Below are positions 1 to 6,494 of a stretch of 10,653 nucleotides of DNA, in pieces. The notes beneath the pieces are model-generated. The model did not search any database. It had not been told where the DNA came from and saw only the letters and a program-made list of their open reading frames with translations. Made by a program: the position numbers and the translations under genes. Numbering within the stretch: position 1 is the first letter of the stretch; every line of letters begins with the position of its first letter. Source of the DNA: Bacteroidia bacterium (GTDB taxonomy: Bacteria > Bacteroidota > Bacteroidia > NS11-12g > UBA9320). Location: assembly GCA_013042025.1 (NCBI GenBank), contig JABDQY010000084.1, forward strand, positions 1-10,653, in the 5' to 3' direction.

Positions 1-508
1 GTCTAATCCAGGTTTGAGACCTGCCCAAAAGTTCAAATCCCAAATAACCTCGAACTTCCATTTTTGTTCCATTCTCAATTAGCTTCATTGTAAAATTGTA
101 AATTTTTCCGGAAGGCGGATGGAGGACTTTCCCACCACTTGCTGATTTCAAATCTTCAGAAGCAGTTAAACCTGTTATAATATTCATACCTACAACTCTT
201 TGATTATAGCGGTAATCTTCTTTGGGACACTTTGCACAAATTTCATTTGTGTCTAATTGTGGGTCGATGTATTCCAAAATTTTACCATAATACTTCCCGT
301 TTTTACCTTTATATATTTTCACCAAAGATTTTGGTTTTCCATCATAGTCTCCTATTGTTTGCCAGGTTCCAACTATGGTTGATGACGAAGAAAAACAAAT
401 GAAAGAGAGAAAAAGCAATATGATTGTTAACGGCTTTGTCAATGCTATACAAAACTCTAATAATAATTTTCCTTTTCCAAATAATTGTGTGACAACAATC
501 ATACTCAT
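1..508 (-). CDS. DUF2147 family exported protein (3' end cut by window edge)
   Basis: This reading frame runs off the left edge; 169 codons are visible. After a hydrophobic export signal (LTKPLTIILLFLSFICF) it reads STIVGTWQT, then EICAKCP, RVVGMNIITGL, HPPSGKIYNF and finally RGYLGFELLGRSQTWIR. These are the hallmarks of DUF2147, a small lipocalin-like beta-barrel family of unknown function found outside the cytoplasmic membrane. In the family the closing 'GFxLLGRxQTW' motif lies within a few residues of the C-terminus, so very little is missing. The first ATG is at 508 (MSMIVV). A TTG codon at 442-440 would give a more usual signal peptide (MTKPLTIILL), so the start is uncertain. It is transcribed away from the Rrf2 regulator. 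I see no clear TAnnTTTG promoter for it, and nothing links its function to the nos genes beyond sharing the upstream palindrome. Confidence 0.85.
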   Translation of the reverse strand, partial: MSMIVVTQLFGKGKLLLEFCIALTKPLTIILLFLSFICFSSSSTIVGTWQTIGDYDGKPKSLVKIYKGKNGKYYGKILEYIDPQLDTNEICAKCPKEDYRYNQRVVGMNIITGLTASEDLKSASGGKVLHPPSGKIYNFTMKLIENGTKMEVRGYLGFELLGRSQTWIR

Positions 509-515
509 ATATGAC

Positions 516-551
516 GCATCTTAATCGGACAATTTTGTCCGATTAAGATGC
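516..551. promoter_or_regulatory. 36-bp palindrome, candidate operator of the nos cluster
   Basis: Two perfect 17-bp arms, GCATCTTAATCGGACAA and TTGTCCGATTAAGATGC, are separated by only two bases (TT). It lies between the divergent DUF2147 and Rrf2 genes. The right arm contains the TTG (535-537) that serves as the -33 element of the regulator's promoter, so a protein bound here would block RNA polymerase. No U-tract follows on either strand and the loop is too short for a normal terminator, which favours a protein-binding site. Its length could hold two stacked Rrf2 dimers or one dimer on the GGACAATTTTGTCC core. That the neighbouring regulator binds it is inference. Confidence 0.7.
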
Positions 552-564
552 AACTCTACCTTTG
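535..564 (+). promoter_or_regulatory. Bacteroidetes-type promoter of the Rrf2-nos operon
   Basis: TTG at 535-537 and TACCTTTG at 557-564 are separated by 19 bases. This matches the Bacteroidota sigma-ABfr consensus (-33 TTG, -7 TAnnTTTG, spacer 19-21). Transcription would begin near 570, leaving a leader of about 10 bases before the ATG at 582. The -33 element is inside the palindrome at 516-551. It is the only good promoter I see upstream of the whole plus-strand run of genes. Confidence 0.65.
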
Positions 565-581
565 TCCTATAATAGAATACA

Positions 582-1037
582 ATGTTATCAAGAGCCTGTG
601 AATATGGAGTTAAAGCGGTTATATGTTTGACAATAGCATCTCGAGAAGATCGCATTAAAAGCATTGGAGATATATCAAGGAACATCCAAACACCCGAAGC
701 ATTTACCGCTAAAGTTCTTCAAAAGTTGGTAAGAGCTGGATTAGTTAACTCTATTAAAGGAAAGAATGGTGGTTTTTACATTAATAAAGAGAAAGCTGAG
801 AACCTGAAACTGTGGGATGTGGTGCAAATAATAGATGGGGATGACCTTAGGTACAGATGCCTTTTAGGACTTTCAAATTGTTCAAATGCAAAACCTTGTC
901 CTGTTCATGAAAGTTACAAAACAATTAGAGAAGATCTGGTAAGATTTTTAAAGAGAACTGAAATAAAAATTTTGTCAGATCGAGTAATTAGGGGAGAAAG
1001 CATATTGAAAATAGAAACAATTTTACGTACAAACTAA
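582..1037 (+). CDS. Rrf2-family Fe-S transcriptional regulator (NsrR/IscR type)
   Basis: A 151-residue protein of normal Rrf2 length. The N-terminal winged helix-turn-helix spans about residues 1-65, with the family signatures LSRACEYGVKAV and the wing KGKNGGFYI (59-67). Three cysteines, C93, C100 and C106 (CLLGLSNCSNAKPC), stand where NsrR, IscR and RsrR hold an Fe-S cluster. The spacing is C-x6-C-x5-C. A long C-terminal helix follows. In this family the cluster reacts with NO, oxygen or redox change and so alters DNA binding. Being the first gene of the nos run, 13 bases from the cytochrome gene and just downstream of a palindrome, it is probably an autoregulated local regulator. An NO-sensing NsrR-like role fits denitrification, but IscR-like or redox sensing cannot be excluded, so no symbol is given. 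Confidence 0.9.
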   Translation: MLSRACEYGVKAVICLTIASREDRIKSIGDISRNIQTPEAFTAKVLQKLVRAGLVNSIKGKNGGFYINKEKAENLKLWDVVQIIDGDDLRYRCLLGLSNCSNAKPCPVHESYKTIREDLVRFLKRTEIKILSDRVIRGESILKIETILRTN

Positions 1038-1050
1038 AAATATAATATAA

Positions 1051-1524
1051 ATGAAAAAGATTTTAAAAATTAGCATGATTGCCTTATTGTCAGTTACAAT
1101 GTACAGTTGTGGAAGTGATTCTAATTCCGAAGCCACAAAAGATGAGGCTAAAAAACCTGCAACATCAATGATAGCAGATGAGGTTGACCCTATGGATTCT
1201 AAAGGGATTGGACCTATTTCATCTTTAACGCTTGCTGATGAAGTGGATGCAACAATGGCAGCTAGCGGTGAAGAAATTTTTCAGGCCAAATGCTCTGCAT
1301 GTCACAAAACAGACGTAAAGTTTATTGGACCATCTCCAAAAGGAGTTCTTGAAAGAAGATCTCCAGAATGGGTTATGAACATGATTCTAAATCCCGAGGA
1401 AATGGTAGCTAATGATCCCATTGCTAAAGAGCTATTAGTAGAGTACAACATGTCTCCAATGGCAAATCAAAATTTAACAGAAGAAGAAGCTCGTTCAGTT
1501 TTGGAATACTTTAGAACACTTTAA
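1051..1524 (+). CDS. Monohaem cytochrome c lipoprotein of the nos cluster
   Basis: A 157-residue protein with a lipoprotein signal (MKKILKISMIALLSVTMYSC, lipid-modified C20) and an acidic, low-complexity linker (about 21-70). The class I cytochrome c domain has the haem-binding motif CSACH (81-85), then GPSPKGV and a C-terminal helix EEARSVLEYFRTL. The distal haem ligand is probably M137 or M134 in YNMSPMANQ. It would sit anchored at a membrane facing the periplasm and carry electrons. Placed two genes before nosZ in the same transcription unit, it is the likely direct or near-direct electron donor to the CuA site of NosZ, linking it to a bc-type or alternative complex III. That link is inferred from position. 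The linker carries the pentapeptide ADEVD twice (42-46 and 62-66). Confidence 0.9.
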   Translation: MKKILKISMIALLSVTMYSCGSDSNSEATKDEAKKPATSMIADEVDPMDSKGIGPISSLTLADEVDATMAASGEEIFQAKCSACHKTDVKFIGPSPKGVLERRSPEWVMNMILNPEEMVANDPIAKELLVEYNMSPMANQNLTEEEARSVLEYFRTL

Positions 1525-1545
1525 GAACTAATAAAAAACAAACCC

Positions 1546-2111
1546 ATGAAATATTTAAAACTTATCACCTTATCAATTTTTGCTGCACTTCTTGCAAGTT
1601 GTGGCAATACTGCCAGTGATTCAACAGAAGGCACAAGTGCTGGAGAGGAAGCACTGAAAGAACTGGGCAAGCATTTGCCACAGACGAAGAATCAACACCT
1701 AACTGCCTGCAGATTGCAATTGGTTCTCCAGATCACAAAACATTAGTTGCTGCAGTACAAGCAGCTCAAGTTGAAAATGCACTTGTTAATGTTGGTCCTT
1801 TAACTGTTTTTGCTCCTACAGACGATGCTTTTGCTGCATTGCCGGAAGGAACAGTAGAAAACCTAGTTAAGCCAGAGAACAAAGCAACATTAGCTGACAT
1901 CCTTAAGTATCATGTAACACCAGGTAACTTAGATGTAAACATCTTAACTAAACTAAAAAAATTAGGACAAGCAAATAATCAAGATCTTCAAGTTGAAGTG
2001 GTAGATGGTAAACCAATGATTGGAGGTGCCAACATAATTGGAAGTGTGCCAGCAGGAAACGGAATCGTTCATGTTATAGACAAAGTATTATTGCCTCCGG
2101 CAAAAGAGTAA
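1546..2111 (+). pseudogene. Fasciclin-domain lipoprotein, interrupted by a one-base frameshift
   Basis: The first frame encodes a lipoprotein signal (MKYLKLITLSIFAALLASC, C19) and a linker to about residue 43 (EEALKELG), then drifts into unrelated sequence and stops at 1746. From about 1671 a second frame reads QAFATDEESTPNCLQIAIG. It continues without a stop through a full fasciclin (FAS1) domain: H1 box TVFAPTDDAFAAL, central ILKYHVTPGNLD and H2-like NGIVHVIDKVLLPP, ending at 2111. The total of 566 bases is one short of 189 codons, so a single missing base around 1665-1675 explains it. FAS1 domains mediate adhesion or protein contacts. A fasciclin lipoprotein inside a nos operon suggests an accessory role, but none is established here. 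The domain itself looks undamaged, so either a very recent mutation or a sequencing error is likely. Confidence 0.85.
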
Positions 2112-2138
2112 AACCCCAAATAATAAACAAATAAATCA

Positions 2139-4103
2139 ATGAAAAATTTACATAAAATATCATTCGTTTTAGTGCTGATTGCTGCATTCTTAATGGGATG
2201 TAACAACAGCAATAAATCAAATTCCGGAGCATTGTCAGGCAGTGCTGCAGAAAAAGTATACGTTAAACCAGGAGATCATGACGATTATTATGCGTTTATC
2301 TCAGGTGGTTTCAGTGGCCAATTAGCCGTTTATGGTTTGCCTTCAGGTAGATTGTTTAAAGTAATTCCTGTGTTTTCTCAAGATGCAGAAAAAGCATATG
2401 GTTACAATGAAGAAACTAAACCTATGTTAAATACTTCTCATGGCTTCGTTCCCTGGGATGACTCTCACCATCCAGATATTTCTCAAACTGAAGGAGAGTT
2501 AGATGGAAGATACATTTTTATTAATGGAAACAATACTCCTAGAATAGCAAAAGTAGATTTAACCACATTTGAAACTACAGAGATTATTGAGATTCCAAAT
2601 AGTGCAGGTAACCACTCTTCATCATTCGTTACTGAAAACACAGAGTATGTTGTTGCAGGAACACGTTTTTCTGTTCCCGTACCTCAAAGAGATATGCCAA
2701 TTAAGGACTACAAAGGAAACTTTAAGGGAGCCTTATCTTTTATTTCTGTTGATCCCGAGGATGGTGGAATGGATATTAAATTTCAGCTTATTATGCCAGG
2801 ATTTAACTATGATCTTTCTCACCCAGGTCGTGGAGATTCTCATGGATGGTTCTTCTTCTCTACCTATAATACTGAAGAAGCAAGTACTTTGTTAGAAGTT
2901 TATGCTTCTCAGAACGATAAAGATTTTATCGCTGCAGTTAATTGGAAAAAAATTGAAGAATATGTAAACAATGGTGGCGGTAAAAAAATGCCAGCAAATT
3001 ATGCTCATAATGTTTATAGTGAGGAAACTCACATGGCAACTTCTACTATGAAAAAGGAAGTTTTAGTTGTTGACCCAACTGAAGTACCTGGTGCAATATA
3101 CTTATTGCCTACTCCTAAATCTCCTCACGGTTGTGACGTAGATCCTAGCGGTGAATACATCGTAGGTAGTGGTAAACTATCAGCTAACTTAACAATCCAT
3201 TCATTCAGTAAAATGATTAAAGCGATTGAAGAAGAGCAATTTGATGGAGACGCTTATGGAATTCCTATTTTAGCATTTGAAGCTGTTAACGCAGGTAGTG
3301 TAGAACAAGCAGGTTTAGGTCCATTGCATACCGAGTTTGACGGTAAAGGAAATGGTTATACCACTTTCTTTATCTCATCAGAAGTTGTGAAATGGAAACT
3401 AGGAACTTGGGAAGTAATTGATAGAAAACCAACATTTTATTCAGTTGGTCACTTAATGATTCCTGGAGGAAACTCTAGAAAACCATTTGGTAAGTATGTT
3501 GTGGCAATGAACAAAATCACAAAAGATAGATACATCCCAACTGGACCAGAGGTAACTCAGTCTGCTCAATTATATGATATAAGCGGAGAAAAAATGGAAC
3601 TTCTACTTGATTTTCCAACGATTGGTGAGCCGCATTATGCTGCGGGTTGTCCGGCTGATTTATTAGCTGAGAATTCTAAAAAAATCTTCAAACTTGAAGA
3701 AAATAAACACCCTTACGCAGTAACAAATGAAGCTGACACAAAAGTGGTAAGAGAAGGTAAAGAGGTTCATGTTTACATGACTACAATTCGAAGTCACTTT
3801 GCTCCAGACAATATAGAAGGTATTCAAGTTGGAGATAAAGTGTATTTCCACATTACTAACCTAGAACAAGATTATGATGTACCTCACGGTGTAAGTATGA
3901 TTGGTGCTAATACTTCTGAACTTCTAATTATGCCAGGTCAAACTGAGTCATTCCTTTGGGAACCAAAACAAGTAGGTGTTTGGCCATTCTATTGTACAGA
4001 TTTTTGTTCTGCTCTTCACCAAGAAATGCAAGGTTACGTTAGGGTTTCACCTAATGGATCAAGTGTTCCTCTTAAATGGTCGATGGGTGAGAACATCGAA
4101 TAA
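2139..4103 (+). CDS. nosZ: Nitrous oxide reductase, clade II, Sec-exported lipoprotein
   Basis: Catalyses N2O + 2H+ + 2e- to N2 + H2O in the periplasm. The 654-residue protein begins with a Sec lipoprotein signal (LIAAFLMGC, C21) and has no twin-arginine motif, which marks the clade II form. The N-terminal seven-bladed propeller carries the expected seven histidine ligands of the CuZ cluster: H110, H111, H159, H330, H397, H438 and H499. The intervals 110-159 and 438-499 equal those of the Pseudomonas enzyme. The C-terminal cupredoxin domain (about 540-640) holds the CuA site: H583, then C619, C623, H627 and M630 in CTDFCSALHQEM. The clade I tryptophan between the two cysteines is replaced by D621. 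All catalytic residues are present, so the enzyme should be active. It lies 27 bases after the fasciclin gene and is followed by a strong terminator. Confidence 0.98.
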   Translation: MKNLHKISFVLVLIAAFLMGCNNSNKSNSGALSGSAAEKVYVKPGDHDDYYAFISGGFSGQLAVYGLPSGRLFKVIPVFSQDAEKAYGYNEETKPMLNTSHGFVPWDDSHHPDISQTEGELDGRYIFINGNNTPRIAKVDLTTFETTEIIEIPNSAGNHSSSFVTENTEYVVAGTRFSVPVPQRDMPIKDYKGNFKGALSFISVDPEDGGMDIKFQLIMPGFNYDLSHPGRGDSHGWFFFSTYNTEEASTLLEVYASQNDKDFIAAVNWKKIEEYVNNGGGKKMPANYAHNVYSEETHMATSTMKKEVLVVDPTEVPGAIYLLPTPKSPHGCDVDPSGEYIVGSGKLSANLTIHSFSKMIKAIEEEQFDGDAYGIPILAFEAVNAGSVEQAGLGPLHTEFDGKGNGYTTFFISSEVVKWKLGTWEVIDRKPTFYSVGHLMIPGGNSRKPFGKYVVAMNKITKDRYIPTGPEVTQSAQLYDISGEKMELLLDFPTIGEPHYAAGCPADLLAENSKKIFKLEENKHPYAVTNEADTKVVREGKEVHVYMTTIRSHFAPDNIEGIQVGDKVYFHITNLEQDYDVPHGVSMIGANTSELLIMPGQTESFLWEPKQVGVWPFYCTDFCSALHQEMQGYVRVSPNGSSVPLKWSMGENIE

Positions 4104-4143
4104 AAAATTTAATGTTAGTTAATGAGGATTGTCCCTCAATAAA

Positions 4144-4175
4144 GGGGAGCGTATTCATTCGCTCCCCCTTTTTTT
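4144..4175 (+). terminator. Intrinsic terminator between nosZ and the nos assembly genes
   Basis: GGGGAGCG (4144-4151) pairs perfectly with CGCTCCCC (4160-4167) across an 8-base loop, followed by one C and seven T residues. AAA at 4141-4143 can pair with the first T residues. This is a strong Rho-independent terminator 40 bases after the nosZ stop. A weaker hairpin (TGAGG/CCTCA) lies just before it. I see no new Bacteroidetes promoter between it and the next ATG at 4194, so the downstream genes probably depend on read-through. Confidence 0.85.
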
Positions 4176-4193
4176 GAAATAGTGTAATAAAAG

Positions 4194-4781
4194 ATGAAAA
4201 GATCAAAAGTTTTAATGCTTGTAGGAGTTGTCTTACTTGCCAGCTTATTTGTGCTTCCGTTATGGAATATAACCCTAGAAGCTCCTCAATATCCTGAGCC
4301 AATTGGTTTTAATATTCATATCAATAAACTAGCTGATATGAACCCCAATGATATTAAGAATATTAATATTATGAATCATTATGTAGGTATGAAAGAAATA
4401 CCTGAAACCCTTCCAGAATTTGAATTGTTTCCGTATGTAGTGATTGGAGCAATTCTTCTGGGATTGATTATTGGATTTAAGATGAACTACAAATGGTATC
4501 TTGTTTGGTTTATCATAATGTGTGTTCTAGGATTTTTAGGTATGTATGATTTTTACCTTTGGGAATATGACTATGGACATAGCTTAAGCGATAAAGCAGC
4601 TATTCAATTTAAAAATCCAGACGGAACTCCTATGGCTTATCAGCCACCGCTGTTTGGTACAAAGACAATTCTAAATTTTGTTGCTCATTCCTATCCTAGA
4701 AGTGGAGCATACTTGCTCTTTACGGGAATGATCTTGTCTGTTGTCGCTTTTTTTGTCGGACGTAAAGAATCTGCCTTATGA
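4194..4781 (+). CDS. Four-helix membrane protein of the nos cluster, function unknown
   Basis: A 195-residue integral membrane protein with hydrophobic segments near residues 5-24, 79-96, 101-122 and 169-189. Two sizeable non-membrane stretches (25-78 and 123-168) probably lie on the same, periplasmic side. The first contains MNHYVGMKEIP (60-70), whose methionines and histidine could bind copper, though this is speculation. I recognise no catalytic domain. Its stop overlaps the nosL start by 4 bases (ATGA), so the two are translationally coupled. Many clade II nos clusters carry an unassigned membrane protein after nosZ, called NosB in epsilonproteobacteria. This gene sits in the same place, but I cannot show homology from sequence alone. 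A role in NosZ maturation or copper supply is inferred from position only. Confidence 0.85.
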   Translation: MKRSKVLMLVGVVLLASLFVLPLWNITLEAPQYPEPIGFNIHINKLADMNPNDIKNINIMNHYVGMKEIPETLPEFELFPYVVIGAILLGLIIGFKMNYKWYLVWFIIMCVLGFLGMYDFYLWEYDYGHSLSDKAAIQFKNPDGTPMAYQPPLFGTKTILNFVAHSYPRSGAYLLFTGMILSVVAFFVGRKESAL

Positions 4782-5200
4782 AGTACGTTGTGCTAATCCT
4801 ATTGGCTTCCTTATTTTATGCTTGCTCGGTTGAGCCTCAAGAAATTAATTATGGTCAAGATGCATGTAGTTATTGCAAAATGAACATAGTTGATCAGCAA
4901 CATGCTGCAGAAATTGTAACAAAAAAAGGAAAGGTATATAAGTATGATGCAATCGAGTGCATGATAAGAGATAAAGAAAACAACAATGTAGATAAAGTTG
5001 GATTGTACTTAGTTATGGACTACAACAATCCAAATTCTTTTCTAAATGCAGAAGAAGCCAGTTTCTTGATTAGTGTGAAAGTTCCAAGCCCAATGGGTGG
5101 GAATCTCTCCGCATTTAAACAAAAGTCTGAAGCAGATAAAATGATGGCTGAGTTTTCAGGTAAAGTGTATTCTTGGAATTCTGTTAGAAAACAATTTTAA
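4778..5200 (+). CDS. nosL: NosL copper-binding lipoprotein, nitrous oxide reductase maturation
   Basis: NosL is a membrane-anchored Cu(I) chaperone that supplies copper to apo-NosZ together with NosDFY. The 140-residue protein has a lipoprotein signal (LLASLFYAC, C16). The defining NosL motif follows: DACSYCKMNIVD (28-39), with C30, C33 and M35, and then HAAEIVTKKGKVYKYDAIECM. The conserved SPMGGNLSAF (104-113) contains the methionine M106, typical of the family's metal site. Length is normal for NosL. It overlaps the preceding membrane protein gene by 4 bases and is followed 55 bases later by nosD. Confidence 0.95.
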   Translation: MKYVVLILLASLFYACSVEPQEINYGQDACSYCKMNIVDQQHAAEIVTKKGKVYKYDAIECMIRDKENNNVDKVGLYLVMDYNNPNSFLNAEEASFLISVKVPSPMGGNLSAFKQKSEADKMMAEFSGKVYSWNSVRKQF

Positions 5201-5255
5201 ATTAATCAACCAGGAGAGATTCCAAGATTCCAATCACGTAATATTGTATAACAAA

Positions 5256-6494
5256 ATGTCGCTTTCACGCTTACTTTTTATTCTTGCCCTTCTTGGTGCT
5301 AATCAGTTACTTTATGGTGAGATTTTAACTGTTTGTGCCAATTGTGAATATTCTTCTATTCAGGAAGCAGTAGCTAAGTCTCAAGAATACGATACGGTAT
5401 TTGTTAAGGAAGGGACATACGAAGAATACGATATTGTAATAGATAAATCGCTTGTTTTATTGGGTGCTGAGAACGCTCTAATTGACGCTACTGGAAATGG
5501 ATATGGATTAATTATAAAAGCTGATAGCGTTACAATTGATAACATAAACATTACGAATATTGGGCAAAGCTATACCAAGGACTTTGCCGCAATCTATGTT
5601 TCAAATTCTGACAACTATTCCATTAAGCGATGTAAGCTAACTCGTGTTTTTTTTGGTATGTTAATAGAAAAATCAAAAAATGGTATTGTATCTGAGAATC
5701 AAATCTATGGAGAATCGACTACTGAGGCAGCTTCTGGAAACGGAATTCACATGTGGTATTGTTCCAAGTCTCAAGTAATGAATAATGAACTAAGTGGACT
5801 AAGAGATGGAATATATTTTGAGTTTGTGACTGAAAGTGTTGTTACTCAAAACAACAGCTATAATAATTTACGTTACGGCTTGCATTTTATGTTTTCCAAT
5901 AACGATGAATATCACAATAATACGTTTACTAGCAATGGAGCTGGAGTTGCCGTAATGTTTTCTAAGTATATTACAATGACCAATAACACCTTTAAGGAAA
6001 ACTGGGGTTCTGCTTCATATGGTTTGCTCTTGAAGGAGATCTATGATGCAGAAATAAGAGACAACATTTTTGATAAGAATACTATTGGAATTTATACTGA
6101 AGGAGCAACCCGAATTGTATACGAGAGAAATCTGTTTAACAGAAATGGATGGGCTGTTAAAGTTTCTGGAGCATGCTACACCAACACTTTTGTAAAGAAT
6201 AATTTTGTAAATAACTCTTTTGATATTTCGTATAACAGCAAGGTGAATGACAATAAATTTGATAATAATTATTGGAGTTCTTATACGGGGTACGATTTGA
6301 ATAGAGATGGAGTAGGAGACATTCCATATCGTCCGGTCAAATTGTTTTCATATATTGTAAATCGGACTCCCCAAACAATTCTCTTGCTTCGAAGTTTATT
6401 CATGGAAATACTCAATTTTTCGGAGAAGGTTTCGCCGGTTTTTACTCCAGATAATTTAATGGACAATCACCCACAAGTTAAACGAGTTTCATGA
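5256..6494 (+). CDS. nosD: NosD periplasmic beta-helix protein, copper-site maturation
   Basis: NosD is the periplasmic partner of the NosFY ABC transporter and takes copper from NosL to NosZ. A Sec signal (MSLSRLLFILALLGANQLLYG) is followed by a right-handed parallel beta-helix made of repeats rich in N, D and G (NNTF and NNSF type turns). The family signatures GIHMWYCSKSQVMNNELSG and RYGLHFMFSNND are present, as is the C-terminal NYWSSYTGYDLNRDGVGDIPYRP. I choose the ATG at 5256; an in-frame TTG at 5244 would add four residues but gives a less natural signal. Mature residues C27 and C30 form a CxxC pair (VCANCEYSS) at the helix entrance. It ends in a 4-base ATGA overlap with nosF. Confidence 0.95.
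   Translation: MSLSRLLFILALLGANQLLYGEILTVCANCEYSSIQEAVAKSQEYDTVFVKEGTYEEYDIVIDKSLVLLGAENALIDATGNGYGLIIKADSVTIDNINITNIGQSYTKDFAAIYVSNSDNYSIKRCKLTRVFFGMLIEKSKNGIVSENQIYGESTTEAASGNGIHMWYCSKSQVMNNELSGLRDGIYFEFVTESVVTQNNSYNNLRYGLHFMFSNNDEYHNNTFTSNGAGVAVMFSKYITMTNNTFKENWGSASYGLLLKEIYDAEIRDNIFDKNTIGIYTEGATRIVYERNLFNRNGWAVKVSGACYTNTFVKNNFVNNSFDISYNSKVNDNKFDNNYWSSYTGYDLNRDGVGDIPYRPVKLFSYIVNRTPQTILLLRSLFMEILNFSEKVSPVFTPDNLMDNHPQVKRVS

Noticed and set aside
516..551. Match to the enterobacterial NsrR operator (AAGATGC half-sites)
   Set aside because: AAGATGC and GCATCTT both occur, but in the opposite order to the E. coli site (pointing outward rather than inward), so the likeness is probably chance.
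516..551. Palindrome as a bidirectional terminator
   Set aside because: A two-base loop cannot close, neither side has a T-run, and it sits between divergent, not convergent, genes.
1655..1680. Programmed -1 ribosomal frameshift in the fasciclin gene
   Set aside because: The shift direction would be -1, but the zero-frame codons around the junction (CTG AAA GAA CTG GGC AAG) do not form an X XXY YYZ slippery heptamer, and I see no obvious downstream hairpin. A one-base deletion is simpler.
2569..2895. Open frame inside nosZ in another frame
   Set aside because: It is wholly internal to a strongly conserved enzyme gene and its translation has no recognisable features.
4072..4302. Minus-strand open frame across the nosZ 3' end and terminator
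   Set aside because: It runs through the terminator and overlaps two clear plus-strand genes, with no recognisable domain or start signal.
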